DNA of 64,000 nt from Salinibacterium sp. UTAS2018 (GCF_004118935.1 NZ_CP035375.1:186001-250000); one strand, 5' to 3'; counted from the first letter of the stretch, positions 49,566-58,465 are shown. The notes: generated by a model from the letters alone, not told the origin. Numbers and translations are program-made.

Positions 49566-50357
49566 GTGACCGAATACACTCTCGCCGACGATCTTTCCCT
49601 TGCCCTCGCTCTCGCGGGCGACGCTGACCTCATCTCCCTCGATCGCTTCACTGCGCTCGATCTCGAGGTCACGACGAAGCCTGACCGCACTCCGGTAACG
49701 GATGCTGACAAGGCTGTCGAGCGCAGCATTCGTGCGGGCATCGCCGCTGCACGACCGGGCGACTCGATTCTCGGTGAAGAGTACGGCGAGGCCGGTGACT
49801 CGAACCGCCAGTGGATCATCGACCCCATCGACGGCACCTCCAATTTTCTGCGCGGCGTCCCGATCTGGGGCACTCTCATTTCGCTCGTCATCGATGGCGT
49901 GCCGCAAGTTGGCGTCGTCAGCTCTCCGGCCCTCGGCAAACGCTGGTGGGCCGCGACCGGTCACGGCGCCTTCGCACAGGCCCGCGATGAAGAGCCCGAG
50001 CAGATTTTCGTGAGCAAAGTGGCCGCGTTAGACGCCGCATCCATCAGCTACAACAGCTTGTCGGGCTGGGATGGCGCTGGCCGCTTGGATGCCGCTGTCG
50101 CACTCACTCGCGCCACGTGGCGTTCGCGTGCGATCGGTGACATGTGGGCGTACATGTTGCTTGCCGAAGGGGCATTGGACCTCGTGGGCGAGTTTGATCT
50201 GCAGCCTTATGACATGGCGGCGCTCATCCCGATCGTGCAGGAGGCCGGTGGCCGCTTCACCTCGGTGGACGGTGAAGAGGGTCCATGGCACGGTAGTGCG
50301 CTCGCCACAAACGGCATTCTTCATAACGATTCGTTGAACTTTCTGCGATCTCATTAG
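49566..50357 (+). CDS. hisN: Inositol-monophosphatase-family histidinol phosphatase
   Basis: The 263-residue Mg-dependent phosphatase has the IMPase metal motifs GEEYGEAGDSNRQWIIDPIDGTSNFLRG (DPIDGT) and the second metal site LDLVGEFDLQPYDMAALIPIVQEAGG. KPDRTPVTDADKAVERSIR is the first-site lead. In actinobacteria this subgroup, next to aroA and rsgA, is the HisN histidinol-phosphate phosphatase, the penultimate histidine step. A general inositol phosphatase is the alternative. GTG start at 49566, two bases after rsgA. Confidence 0.87.
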   Translation: MTEYTLADDLSLALALAGDADLISLDRFTALDLEVTTKPDRTPVTDADKAVERSIRAGIAAARPGDSILGEEYGEAGDSNRQWIIDPIDGTSNFLRGVPIWGTLISLVIDGVPQVGVVSSPALGKRWWAATGHGAFAQARDEEPEQIFVSKVAALDAASISYNSLSGWDGAGRLDAAVALTRATWRSRAIGDMWAYMLLAEGALDLVGEFDLQPYDMAALIPIVQEAGGRFTSVDGEEGPWHGSALATNGILHNDSLNFLRSH

Positions 50358-50452
50358 CAGTTCACCCCATTTCGTTACCTGTGAAAAGGCTGTGTTCGCT
50401 AAGATTGTCGGGTACTAAGCGCGACACATTCACACGAAAGAGACCCACTTTT

Positions 50453-50953
50453 ATGACGACTGAGACAATCTGGCGCCGCTCAATCGCGATCGCCGCGGTT
50501 GCCGCCGCCGCTGTAGTCCTGAGCGGATGCAGCATCCTCGACCAGGTCACTGACGAGATCAGTGACGCTGTCGATCCGGGCGCCGGCACCACTCAGGACA
50601 TCTTCACTCTCGTCGTTGGCGACTGTGAAGTGGGCCACCAGGACGGTGGAGAGGTCTCCAGCACGAAAACCATCGACTGCGCCGAGCCTCACGACGCCGA
50701 GGTATACGCTGCTTCATACCTCGATGAAGGCGACTTCCCCGGTGACAGCGTCATCGAAGAGCAGGCCACGAATGATTGCTACGCCGGGTTCAGCAGCTTC
50801 ATGGGCGTCGAGTACGAAGACTCGGTCTACGACTTCTCTTGGTACTACCCCACCGAGGGCAGCTGGTCAGAGGGCGATCGTGAGATCCTCTGCCTCGTCT
50901 ATGACCCCGCGGGAAATGAGATCACCGGTTCGCTCGCGGACTCGGGTTTGTAA
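50453..50953 (+). CDS. Septum-formation-like lipoprotein
   Basis: ATG at 50453 gives 166 residues with a lipoprotein signal (MTTETIWRRSIAIAAVAAAAVVLSGC, lipobox LSGC). The mature part has TLVVGDCEVGHQDGGEVSSTKTIDCAEPHDAEVYAA in sequence and, later, ATNDCYAGFSSFMGVEYEDSVYDFSWYYPTEGSWSEGDREILCLVYD. The DC...DC-x-x-PHDAEVY pattern and paired cysteines are those of the actinobacterial septum-formation family (PF13845). That name comes from mycobacterial members; the actual role is poorly known. A hairpin follows at 50981. Confidence 0.85.
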   Translation: MTTETIWRRSIAIAAVAAAAVVLSGCSILDQVTDEISDAVDPGAGTTQDIFTLVVGDCEVGHQDGGEVSSTKTIDCAEPHDAEVYAASYLDEGDFPGDSVIEEQATNDCYAGFSSFMGVEYEDSVYDFSWYYPTEGSWSEGDREILCLVYDPAGNEITGSLADSGL

Positions 50954-50980
50954 CAGCTCTGTGGTGAATTAGTCACCTTG

Positions 50981-51020
50981 GAACGGTCGGCGGAGGAACT
51001 CTCCTCGCCGGCCGTTCTTT
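50981..51020 (+). terminator. Intrinsic terminator after the septum-formation-like gene
   Basis: GAACGGTCGGCGGAGG (50981-50996) pairs with CTCCTCGCCGGCCGTTC (51001-51017), allowing G-U pairs and one bulge, followed by TTTCGTT. Confidence 0.82.
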
Positions 51021-51112
51021 CGTTCCGGGAAGAACACCGTCGCCGCCAGCGTTGCATTGTGTGCCTCCATGCGAAACGCTGGAAGCACGACAGAACAGGG
51101 CGGTAACGAACC

Positions 51113-52423
51113 ATGAAGATCGAATTCCCCGGCTCCACCGGCACCATGCTCGCCGCCCGCCTTGACCTTCCCGAGGGATCACCTTCGGCCTACGCACTCT
51201 TTGCCCACTGCTTCACGTGCTCCAAGGACTCCTTCGCCGCTTCGCGCATTTCACGCGCTCTCGTCGCTTATGGCATCGCCGTGTTGCGCTTCGACTTCAC
51301 CGGTCTAGGCGGATCAGATGGAGACTTTTCGAACACCAACTTCAGTTCGAACATTGACGATGTCGTGGCCGCCACCGAGTATCTCCGCGACAACTACCGG
51401 GCACCCACCATTCTCATCGGACATTCCTTGGGCGGTGCCGCGGTACTCGCCGCCGCTCACCGCGTTCCCTCGACCCGCGCGGTCGCGACTCTCGGCAGCC
51501 CGAGCGATCCGGCCCACATCAGCAACCTATTCGCTGACGCGAGCGCCGAGATCGTCGCCGAGGGCGAAGCTAATGTGCAGTTGGGTGGGCGCCCTTTCCG
51601 CATCCGTAAACAACTACTCGATGACATCGCCGCCCAGCCCCAAGCGGCACGCCTGCGCAAGTTGAACGCAGCCCTGCTCGTACTGCACTCCCCGATCGAC
51701 CAAACCGTCGGGGTTGATAACGCGCGCGAAATCTTCGACGCTGCACGGCATCCCAAGTCCTTCGTGGCTCTGGATGGGGCTGATCACCTTCTCAGCGACC
51801 GGGATGACGCCACCTTCGCAGCGAGCGTGATTGCCGCCTGGGCGGCGCGCTACGCTTTCGATCGCTCCGATGTTTCAGCTGGTGTTTCGGCCTCAGCCGC
51901 ACAGCGCACCTCAGTCCCGGCGGAGCCCGCCCCCGCAACCGCAACCGGCGCAGCACCGAGTGTAAACCCCAGCGCAACCGTGACCGTCGATGGCAGCGCT
52001 GTCATTGTCACCGAGAGCGGTCCGGCGCGATACGAGCAGCGGGTCTTCGCTTCCGGCCACGAAATTATCGCCGATGAGCCGCAACCGCTCAGCGAGAACC
52101 ACGGGGCCGCTCCCTACGATTTCATTCTGGCGGGTCTTGGTACCTGCACCTCGATAACTATCCGTATGTACGCGGACCGCAAGAAGATACCGCTCACCGG
52201 CGTCAGCGTGCGACTCATGCGGGAACGAATTGCTGCGGCAGACTGCGACCACTGCACGTCAACTGAGGGAATGGTTGAGCACTTCACGCGCGAACTCACC
52301 TTCGACGGCGAACTCACCGACGAGCAACGCGACTCGCTCCTCGTGATCGCCGATAAGTGCCCCGTTCACCGCTCTCTCGAGGGTGAAATCTCGATAACCA
52401 CGACACTCACTGGCACTCAGTAG
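51113..52423 (+). CDS. Alpha/beta hydrolase fused to OsmC-family thiol peroxidase domain
   Basis: The 436-residue protein is a two-domain fusion. Residues ~1-245 form an alpha/beta hydrolase with nucleophile ILIGHSLGGAAVLAA, an Asp in LLVLHSPIDQTVG and His in LDGADHLLSD. After an Ala/Pro/Thr linker, residues ~290-436 form an OsmC domain with both redox cysteines, ILAGLGTCTSITIRMYA and VIADKCPVHRSLEGEI, and a further CDHCTSTEG pair. The fusion is known in several bacteria. The hydrolase could free an acyl or thioester peroxide for the OsmC part, an inference. No SigR-type promoter was seen upstream. Confidence 0.92.
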   Translation: MKIEFPGSTGTMLAARLDLPEGSPSAYALFAHCFTCSKDSFAASRISRALVAYGIAVLRFDFTGLGGSDGDFSNTNFSSNIDDVVAATEYLRDNYRAPTILIGHSLGGAAVLAAAHRVPSTRAVATLGSPSDPAHISNLFADASAEIVAEGEANVQLGGRPFRIRKQLLDDIAAQPQAARLRKLNAALLVLHSPIDQTVGVDNAREIFDAARHPKSFVALDGADHLLSDRDDATFAASVIAAWAARYAFDRSDVSAGVSASAAQRTSVPAEPAPATATGAAPSVNPSATVTVDGSAVIVTESGPARYEQRVFASGHEIIADEPQPLSENHGAAPYDFILAGLGTCTSITIRMYADRKKIPLTGVSVRLMRERIAAADCDHCTSTEGMVEHFTRELTFDGELTDEQRDSLLVIADKCPVHRSLEGEISITTTLTGTQ

Positions 52424-52440
52424 CCCAGACAGATACAGTA

Positions 52441-52456
52441 GTTAGGCAACCCTAAC
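52441..52456 (+). promoter_or_regulatory. DtxR/IdeR-type iron box
   Basis: GTTAGG-CAAC-CCTAAC is a perfect 6-bp inverted repeat matching the core of the DtxR consensus (TTAGGCTAACCTAA; 12 of 14 by eye). It lies 40-55 bases before the full-length siderophore-interacting protein gene and thus predicts iron repression. Confidence 0.75.
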
Positions 52457-52495
52457 TTTTTAGCGAAATGAGCCGGCGCCCAGCGCCAACCGTTT

Positions 52496-53323
52496 ATGAC
52501 TTTTGAACGCGAAACCGTCAAGCACCCCTTCGCCTTGCGTCACCTCACCGTGAGTGCTGTGAGCCACCCCACGCCCTCAATCGCTCGCATCACCCTCACC
52601 GGAGATGAACTCGATGGATTCGTGAGCGGTGGCCCCACAGACCACGTCAAGGTGTTCTTCCCCGACCCCGCGACCGGCATCCTTACCCCGCCCACCGTGA
52701 CCGCCGATGGCTTTAAGCGAGCCGGCGACAGCAAAGTTATTTACCGCGACTACACCCCGCTCGGCTTTCGCAGCGACGGGGTCCGTCACGAACTCGACCT
52801 TGACTTCGTCGCCCACGGTGACGAAGGAGTAGCCTCCGCCTGGGCTGCACACGCGAGCGTGGGCGACCCGATCATGATTGCCGGCCCGCGCGGTTCGCGC
52901 TTTCTGCCTCAGGGTGCAACCCACGTGATCCTGATCGCTGACGAAACAGCACTGCCCTCCGCATCGCGTTGGATAGATATGCTTCCGACGTCGGTCCGCA
53001 TCACCGCGCTGTTCGATGTTGCCGATGAAAGCATGGAGGCTTACTTCAGCGACGAGCTCAAGGCCCGGATGACCGCGCAGTGGTTCTACCGTCGCGAGGG
53101 TCTCGGCCAGCTAGACGCAGCACTCCGCTCGTTGGGCGAGATTGGCGAATCGACCTTTGTCTTTATGGCCGGTGAGGCTGCAACCCTCGTTCCGTTGCGC
53201 CGCTATTTGCGTCGAGAACTCGGTCTGCCCAAAAAGCAGGTAACCGCTGACGGATACTGGCGCCGCGGAGTGGCGAACGCTGACCACCATGCGCCGCTCG
53301 ATCCGACCGACCCCGACGAGTAG
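52496..53323 (+). CDS. Siderophore-interacting protein (NAD(P)H-dependent ferric-siderophore reductase)
   Basis: The 275-residue flavoprotein has an N-terminal FAD domain with SHPTPSIARITLTGDELDGF and the FAD-binding RDYTPLGFR, and a C-terminal SIP domain (HVILIADETALPSASRWIDMLP, WFYRREGL, FVFMAGEAATLVPLRRYLRRELGLPKKQVTADGYWRRG). Such ViuB/SIP proteins reduce Fe(III)-siderophores in the cytoplasm. GYWRRG near the C-terminus is a family hallmark. A DtxR box upstream supports iron control. No siderophore synthesis or uptake genes are nearby. Confidence 0.95.
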   Translation: MTFERETVKHPFALRHLTVSAVSHPTPSIARITLTGDELDGFVSGGPTDHVKVFFPDPATGILTPPTVTADGFKRAGDSKVIYRDYTPLGFRSDGVRHELDLDFVAHGDEGVASAWAAHASVGDPIMIAGPRGSRFLPQGATHVILIADETALPSASRWIDMLPTSVRITALFDVADESMEAYFSDELKARMTAQWFYRREGLGQLDAALRSLGEIGESTFVFMAGEAATLVPLRRYLRRELGLPKKQVTADGYWRRGVANADHHAPLDPTDPDE

Positions 53324-53333
53324 AGCCTTTCGT

Positions 53334-53374
53334 GAGCACGTGGGAGCGCGGCTGGTTACCTGCTCCACGTGCTC
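53334..53374 (+). terminator. Hairpin after the SIP gene
   Basis: GAGCACGTGGGAGC (53334-53347) pairs with GCTCCACGTGCTC (53362-53374) with one bulged G. No T-run; likely terminator or 3' stabiliser. Confidence 0.6.
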
Positions 53375-53464
53375 TACTGAGCACCTAACCCCCTCCATTT
53401 TTCCGGTCAGTGAATTGAGCCCGAGTGTATGCTGAGGGCACAAGTGAACAGCCGTCATTCCGCC

Positions 53465-53660
53465 GCGGGAGAGTCCTTCCGATCGTGGGTTGGCGCCGTA
53501 GGAGCAAACCCTCTCCGGGAATCTCTCAGGCCCCAGTACCGCAGTGGATAGGCAACTCTGAAAAGTAGTCGGCCCAGCCCGACTCGCCGACGGGGCAACG
53601 CAACGCCACAAGCGTGCGGAAACTCTCAGGCCCGATACAGAGCGGAGAGGACTCGACGAC
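53465..53660 (+). ncRNA. Tandem glycine riboswitch
   Basis: Two glycine-aptamer-like units follow each other. Unit 1 (about 53465-53566) has GGGAGAGTCC, GCGCCGTAGGAGCAA and ATCTCTCAGGCCCC, then GGATAGGCAACTCTGAAAAG. Unit 2 (about 53580-53660) has CGCCGACGGGGCAACGCAAC, AACTCTCAGGCCCGATACAG and GCGGAGAGGA. The GCCGAaGGRGCAA and CTCTCAGGC words are the conserved binding core. It occupies the leader of the L-serine dehydratase gene, ending ~40 bases before the GTG. A TATGCT at 53428-53433 could be the -10. Whether glycine turns the gene on is not visible; glycine riboswitches are usually on-switches. Confidence 0.92.
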
Positions 53661-53698
53661 ACCCGCACGACGTTGTGTGGTGAAGAAACGGAGTCACC

Positions 53699-55147
53699 GT
53701 GGCCATTCGCAATCTGACCCCCACCACCGAAGTCCCGACCCCCTCTCTCGAAGAAGTGCCCCTCAGCAGCTTCGATCTCTTCACTGTCGGCATCGGCCCT
53801 TCCAGCTCGCACACCGTCGGCCCGATGCGCGCAGCGGCATCATTTGCCGCCGATCTTGCTGAGCACGGGATGCTCGACTCCGTCGCCACAGTGAGCGTGC
53901 GCCTCTACGGCTCTCTTGCTGCAACCGGCGCCGGCCACGGCACGATGAGTGCCGTGCTCATAGGGCTCGAAGGCAACCTTCCCGACCAGGTCCTGCCTGC
54001 TGAGATGGAAAAGATTCTGGCAAGAATCGAAGAGTCGGGAATGCTCAGCTTGGCGGGGAGTCACGAAGTACCGTTGCGCGAGTCCGGGATTGCACTGCAC
54101 CCGCTGACCGTTCTCGACGGGCATCCGAACGGTATGCGTTTTGCCGCATTCTCGGATGCCGGCGACCCCATTCTCGAGGCGACCTACTTCTCCATCGGTG
54201 GGGGTTTCATCTATCGGGAGGGAGACAACCGCGATGGCGCCAACGGCCTTGACCACATCGCGGACCCGCTCCCCTTCCGCACGGCAGCTCAGCTACTCGC
54301 GCACTGCCGCTCCGAGGGTCTTCCCTTCAGCGGCGTGATGCTGCGAAACGAGCTTGCGCGCCGCACTGAAGCCGATGTGCGCGCCGGTCTGCTGCACATC
54401 CGCGATGTCATGGACGAGTGCAAGAACAACAGCCTCGAGCGCACGGGTAATCTGCCCGGCACGCTCAAGGTTCGTCGCCGCGCTCCCGACTGGCACGCGC
54501 GACTGCGAAAGGAAGACCCACACCGCGACCCGGCATTTTGGCAGGAGTGGGTCAATCTCGTGGCTCTCGCTGTCAATGAAGAGAACGCCTCCGGTGGCCG
54601 TGTCGTCACAGCGCCTACCAACGGTGCCGCTGGCATTATCCCCGCCGTGCTCTTCTACGCGACGCATTACGCTCCCGGCATGAAAGACGCCGACCAGTCG
54701 ATGAAGGATGACGCTACCGTGCGCTTCTTGCTTGCCAGCGCGGCCGTGGGCGTGCTCTACAAGCGCATGGCATCGATCTCGGGCGCTGAGGTCGGATGCC
54801 AGGGAGAAGTCGGCTCAGCATCGTCGATGGCCGCTGCCGGCCTGGCCGAGATTCTCGGCGGAACGCCCGAGCAGGTAGAAAATGCCGCAGAGATCGCGAT
54901 GGAACACAACCTAGGGCTCACGTGTGATCCCATCGGCGGACTAGTGCAGATCCCCTGCATCGAACGCAATGCGATTGCGGCCGCCAAGGCCATCAATGCC
55001 GCAAAAATGGCACTGTGGGGCGACGGAACGCACCGAGTTTCTCTGGATGAGGTCATCATCACGATGGCCGAGACCGGAAAAGACATGAGCTCGCGCTACA
55101 AAGAGACGTCGTTGGGCGGTCTTGCCGTCAACGTAGTCGAGTGCTAG
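53699..55147 (+). CDS. sdaA: L-serine ammonia-lyase (L-serine dehydratase)
   Basis: Iron-sulphur enzyme deaminating L-serine to pyruvate. The 482-residue single-chain form has the beta domain first ([38 protein letters not shown]) and the alpha domain with the three conserved cluster-region cysteines: [56 protein letters not shown] ends it in family style. GTG start with GGAG six bases ahead. It is controlled by the glycine riboswitch upstream: glycine is turned to serine by the cleavage/SHMT route and then degraded here. Confidence 0.96.
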   Translation: MAIRNLTPTTEVPTPSLEEVPLSSFDLFTVGIGPSSSHTVGPMRAAASFAADLAEHGMLDSVATVSVRLYGSLAATGAGHGTMSAVLIGLEGNLPDQVLPAEMEKILARIEESGMLSLAGSHEVPLRESGIALHPLTVLDGHPNGMRFAAFSDAGDPILEATYFSIGGGFIYREGDNRDGANGLDHIADPLPFRTAAQLLAHCRSEGLPFSGVMLRNELARRTEADVRAGLLHIRDVMDECKNNSLERTGNLPGTLKVRRRAPDWHARLRKEDPHRDPAFWQEWVNLVALAVNEENASGGRVVTAPTNGAAGIIPAVLFYATHYAPGMKDADQSMKDDATVRFLLASAAVGVLYKRMASISGAEVGCQGEVGSASSMAAAGLAEILGGTPEQVENAAEIAMEHNLGLTCDPIGGLVQIPCIERNAIAAAKAINAAKMALWGDGTHRVSLDEVIITMAETGKDMSSRYKETSLGGLAVNVVEC

Positions 55148-55259
55148 GAGCAAGTCACGCGCGACGAGCCTTAGCTGCCGTCGCGCCGGTCCACGCCCCG
55201 AGCGACTCGCGCGACCAGCGCGACCTGCGCGAACGAATCCGCGGCACACGCCGACGCTT

Positions 55260-56003
55260 CTAGGCGCGCGTGTACCTCAGAAGCAGTGTGCCATCCGCTG
55301 CACTGAACGCATGGGCCAGCATCATGTCTTGAGGCGTTGCCTCCGCGGCGTCAACGATCCGGCGCGCTGAGCCGCCTTCGAGTCGCGGGCTAATGGTCAG
55401 GCACAATTCGTCGACTACTCCCTGCGCGATCATCGTGGCGAATAAAGTCGGCCCACCCTCACTGTGCAATTGCGGATACCCACGCTCGGCCAGCGCATGC
55501 TTGAGCTCGACCGTGTCGACTTGGGAGTCTCCCGCGATAATCACGTCTGCCACTTCCTCGATCCGCTTCCGTTGCTCGGCCGAGGCCTGCTCAGTGGTAA
55601 TCACGAACGGCCGCGTGGCGTATGACTCAAGGTCTTTCGGTTCCAGACGCAGTGATGCGGTCACGATGGCGAAGGGCGGCTGCGCGCTGAGGCCGTTTGC
55701 GGTTCGCCAGGCTACTGACTCCTCGTCGAGAGCGAGATTGCGGTAGCCCTCGTGACGCACGGTGCCAGCACCGACGACTATGACATCCGCAAGCCGGCGC
55801 AGCAGCGGAAACACTCGTCCGTCGGCCGGTGTGCCCAAGCCGCCCGAGACACCCTCGTGGGTAGCGGCTCCATCGATGCTCGAGACGAAGTTGGCACGCA
55901 GCCATGGCTTCGCACGCTCCGCCGCTGCGTAGCTCGCGAGCAACTGCTCATCGGTCAGAGCGACGCCTGCAGTAAGGGGATGGATGTCGGATGCAGCGGC
56001 CAC
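55260..56003 (-). CDS. RibD C-terminal-type (pyrimidine/dihydrofolate reductase-like) reductase
   Basis: The 247-residue protein is a lone RibD C-terminal domain with a DHFR-like fold: KPWLRANFVSSIDGAATHEGVSGGLGTPADGRVFPLLRRLADVIVVGAGTVRHEGY in blocks, then PPFAIVTASLRLE, VDTVELKHALAERGYPQLHSEGGPTLFATMIAQGVVDELCLTISP. The NADPH and pyrimidine-site motifs SEGGPTLF are clear. No deaminase domain and no other rib genes are near. It starts three bases after the FolP2-like gene (GTG, AAAGGTAG in the folP end), so the two act together. The mycobacterial relative Rv2671 can work as an alternative dihydrofolate reductase, which suggests a pterin role. Confidence 0.85.
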   Translation of the reverse strand: MAAASDIHPLTAGVALTDEQLLASYAAAERAKPWLRANFVSSIDGAATHEGVSGGLGTPADGRVFPLLRRLADVIVVGAGTVRHEGYRNLALDEESVAWRTANGLSAQPPFAIVTASLRLEPKDLESYATRPFVITTEQASAEQRKRIEEVADVIIAGDSQVDTVELKHALAERGYPQLHSEGGPTLFATMIAQGVVDELCLTISPRLEGGSARRIVDAAEATPQDMMLAHAFSAADGTLLLRYTRA

Positions 56004-56006
56004 GGT

Positions 56007-56903
56007 CTACCTTTCGTTGGCGTCGGACATATTGTGCTTGAGTTCCGCCGGCTGCCGGAGCCCAAGAATCGCTTCTGCCATTCGCACGGCATCCACGGTC
56101 TCCGTTACCTCATGAGCGCGCACGACGCGCGCGCCGTTGAGCACACAGGCAACGGCAGCGGCCAACGAGCCCGCCAGCCGCTCTCGCTTCGGTTTCTCCA
56201 GCACCTCACCGATGAAGTCCTTATTCGACAGCGCGACGAGTGTCGGCAGCCCCAAGTCGGCAATCACGTCGAGTCGGCGCGTGAGCTCAAGGCTATGAAG
56301 AGTGTTCTTGTTGAGGTCGTGACCAGGATCGACAAAGAGACGGTCGTCCGGAACTCCAGCGTCCATCGCTCGATCAACGCGGCTCTGGAGAAAGTCGCGC
56401 ACCTCGATAGCAACATCGTCGTACTGTGGACGAGCAAATTGGGTTCGCGGTTGAGCCCGCGAATGCACCAACACCAGCGACGCTTCGCTATCGGCCACGA
56501 CGCGAGCTAAATCGGGATCGCTGAGTCCCGTGGTGTCGTTGATCACGGTCGCCCCGGCGGCGATGCTGCGGCGCGCCACCTCCGCGTGGAAGGTATCGAC
56601 TGAGATCACGACGTTGGATTCCTCTCGCAGTGCTTCCACGACCGGAACAACGCGATCACACTCATCCTCAACGCTCAGCGGATCGCCCGGAGCGAACGGC
56701 ACTCCCCCGATATCGATCCAATCCGCGCCATCATGGACCGCACGCAGAGACGCCGAAACGGCGTCCTCGAGTGCGTAGTTGACGCCGGCATCATAGAAGG
56801 AGTCAGGCGTGCGGTTAACGATTGCCATCACCGCCACGCGCTGCGAAAAGTCGAAGGTTCGATCACCGATGGTGCGGCGCGGGTTTCGCAACGGGGGGAG
56901 CAT
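56007..56903 (-). CDS. Dihydropteroate synthase-family protein, FolP2-like
   Basis: ATG at 56903 (MLPPLRNPRRTIGDRTFDFS) gives 298 residues with GGGAG nine bases ahead. The ATG three codons upstream is too close to that site. The TIM barrel shows VAVMAIVNRTPDSFYDAG, DGADWIDIGGVPFAPGDPLSVEDE, VVISVDTFHAEVARRSIAAGATVINDTTG, VLVHSRAQPRTQ and FVDPGHDLNKNT. The form NRTPDSFYD instead of NVTPDSFSD, and HSRA where active enzymes have MHxR, recall mycobacterial FolP2, reported to lack synthase activity. So a canonical folate role is doubtful. It is paired with a RibD-like reductase. Confidence 0.87.
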   Translation of the reverse strand: MLPPLRNPRRTIGDRTFDFSQRVAVMAIVNRTPDSFYDAGVNYALEDAVSASLRAVHDGADWIDIGGVPFAPGDPLSVEDECDRVVPVVEALREESNVVISVDTFHAEVARRSIAAGATVINDTTGLSDPDLARVVADSEASLVLVHSRAQPRTQFARPQYDDVAIEVRDFLQSRVDRAMDAGVPDDRLFVDPGHDLNKNTLHSLELTRRLDVIADLGLPTLVALSNKDFIGEVLEKPKRERLAGSLAAAVACVLNGARVVRAHEVTETVDAVRMAEAILGLRQPAELKHNMSDANER

Positions 56904-57027
56904 AAAACTCATACTCCCTATACTGGGCGACGATACTGACAACTCCATTCGAATCATAGAATTCACAACGAGAAGCTGGCCACTGTCGCACCACGACAGG
57001 CCCACGCTCAGTGAGAAAGGGCTGAGG

Positions 57028-57390
57028 ATGACCGACGTGACCATTGCCCGCATCTACGAGCAGCCGCGGGTCGTCGATGGTTTCCGCGTCCTAGTTGATC
57101 GCTTGTGGCCCCGCGGCGTGAGCAAGCTGGCGGCACAAGTCGACGAGTGGAACAAAGATCTCGCCCCCAGCACAGCGCTCCGCAACTGGTGGAACCACGA
57201 CCCCGACTTGTTCGACGACTTCGCAGTTCGTTATCGAGCGGAGTTAGACAAGTGTCTGGAGGTCGCGGCTGCCATCGATCAACTGCGCACCCACCACACG
57301 GTGACTCTGCTCTATGCCGCGCGGGATCCCGAGATTAACCACGCGATCATTCTCCGCGACTATGTCTTACGCGCTCTCGCAGTCGAGTAG
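57028..57390 (+). CDS. DUF488-family protein
   Basis: ATG at 57028 gives 120 residues. The YeaO/DUF488 pattern is clear: VTIARIYEQPRVVDGFRVLVDRLWPRGVSK, then VDEWNKDLAPSTALRNWWNHDPDLFDDFAVRYRAEL, and TVTLLYAARDPEINHAIILRDYVL. RxxVDRLWPRGxSK is the family signature. Function is not established; structural relatives hint at nucleotide or metal handling. It is divergent from the FolP2-like gene. Ribosome site GAAAGG with a GAGG closer to the ATG. Confidence 0.9.
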   Translation: MTDVTIARIYEQPRVVDGFRVLVDRLWPRGVSKLAAQVDEWNKDLAPSTALRNWWNHDPDLFDDFAVRYRAELDKCLEVAAAIDQLRTHHTVTLLYAARDPEINHAIILRDYVLRALAVE

Positions 57391-57418
57391 GCCTGAGCTA
57401 GGCGCCCTTCGCGGTGCG

Positions 57419-57637
57419 CTACGAGCGGGAGAGCAGCAACACGCCGGCGATAACGGATGCCGCAGCAATAGCGAGAGCGATGCCGAGGAGCACTGCGTGG
57501 ACGCGGTAGAACGCGGTCGTTCCGCCCGCTGCATCCCGAGCTCGCGAGTCACTACTGACTCTCTTGAAGAAGCGAGGCCAGGCCACCACGTTGAACAGTG
57601 CACTAACAAAAAGAACGATTGCCGCAAACAACTCCAT
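57419..57637 (-). CDS. SCO4848-family small membrane protein
   Basis: The 72-residue protein has two helices, residues ~2-20 (ELFAAIVLFVSALFNVVAW) and ~47-68 (HAVLLGIALAIAAASVIAGVLL), joined by a charged loop with WPRFFKRVSSDSRARD and TTAFYRVHAVL. This spacing and the NVVAWPRFFKRVWxD-like motif match the actinobacterial SCO4848 family, of unknown function. The gene is convergent with the DUF488 gene (28-base gap). Confidence 0.82.
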   Translation of the reverse strand: MELFAAIVLFVSALFNVVAWPRFFKRVSSDSRARDAAGGTTAFYRVHAVLLGIALAIAAASVIAGVLLLSRS

Positions 57638-57702
57638 GCGCTCAAGCCTACGCCCACGCCCCGATTCCCCCGGGCGCGTTGGCTATGCGCGACAATGGTC
57701 GA

Positions 57703-58365
57703 ATGCCTGAATTCACCCTTCGCGGAGGACCTGGAGCCAGCGTCCACGCTGAACTCGAGGTGAAGCGTTCCCGCTTCCTGTGCACAGTCGTGCGGGTCGC
57801 GACGGAGGACGACGCCCGCGATGTCATCGAACTCGCGCGCAAGACCCACTGGGACGCTCGCCATCACTGCTCAGCCTTCGTCCTTGGCTCCACAACGGAA
57901 CCGTCACAGGTGCGGCGCTCCAATGACGACGGCGAGCCCTCTGGCACCGCGGGGAGGCCGATCCTCGACGCTCTCACCGGTCGCAATCTCATCGACTGTG
58001 TCGCAGTCGTGTCACGCTACTTCGGCGGAACCTTGCTGGGCACCGGAGGGCTCATTCGCGCCTACTCCGATGCTGCGGCGCGCGCTGTCGACGCCGCCCG
58101 TGATGCACACCGTCTTGTGGCGCGCGAACGCCGCGATATCTTTCAGTTGTCGCTTGGGCATTCGGATGCCGGACGCATCGAAGCAGAGCTCCGTCACCAG
58201 GGAATCACAGTGCTCGGCACGGACTACGGCGCGCGGGCCGTGCTCACGCTAGCGACGGATGCGGGGAGCACCGCTGACCTCGCTGCCCGCGTCGCGGCTG
58301 TCACAGCTGGCGCGTCCCGTCTTGAGCCCGCTGGCTCGGAATGGGTGGATGCTGAGCCCGAGTAA
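57703..58365 (+). CDS. YigZ/IMPACT-family protein
   Basis: ATG at 57703 (MPEFTLRGGPGASVHAELEV) gives 220 residues. The IMPACT/UPF0029 N-terminal domain is visible: VKRSRFLCTVVRVATEDDARDVIELARKTHWDARHHCSAFVLG, SNDDGEPSGTAGRPILDAL, and VVSRYFGGTLLGTGGLIRAYSDAA. A C-terminal ferredoxin-like half follows. Eukaryotic IMPACT regulates Gcn2; the bacterial role is unknown. It is the last protein gene before the rRNA operon and is followed by a terminator-type hairpin. Confidence 0.93.
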   Translation: MPEFTLRGGPGASVHAELEVKRSRFLCTVVRVATEDDARDVIELARKTHWDARHHCSAFVLGSTTEPSQVRRSNDDGEPSGTAGRPILDALTGRNLIDCVAVVSRYFGGTLLGTGGLIRAYSDAAARAVDAARDAHRLVARERRDIFQLSLGHSDAGRIEAELRHQGITVLGTDYGARAVLTLATDAGSTADLAARVAAVTAGASRLEPAGSEWVDAEPE

Positions 58366-58465
58366 GAACTCGGGTCAATCGTCCTTTCTTCCGGAATGCC
58401 AGGCACCTACAACTCGGCGCTGTCACGTCCGGTTACCGTCGCGTCTGAAAAGGATCGTTAACGCA

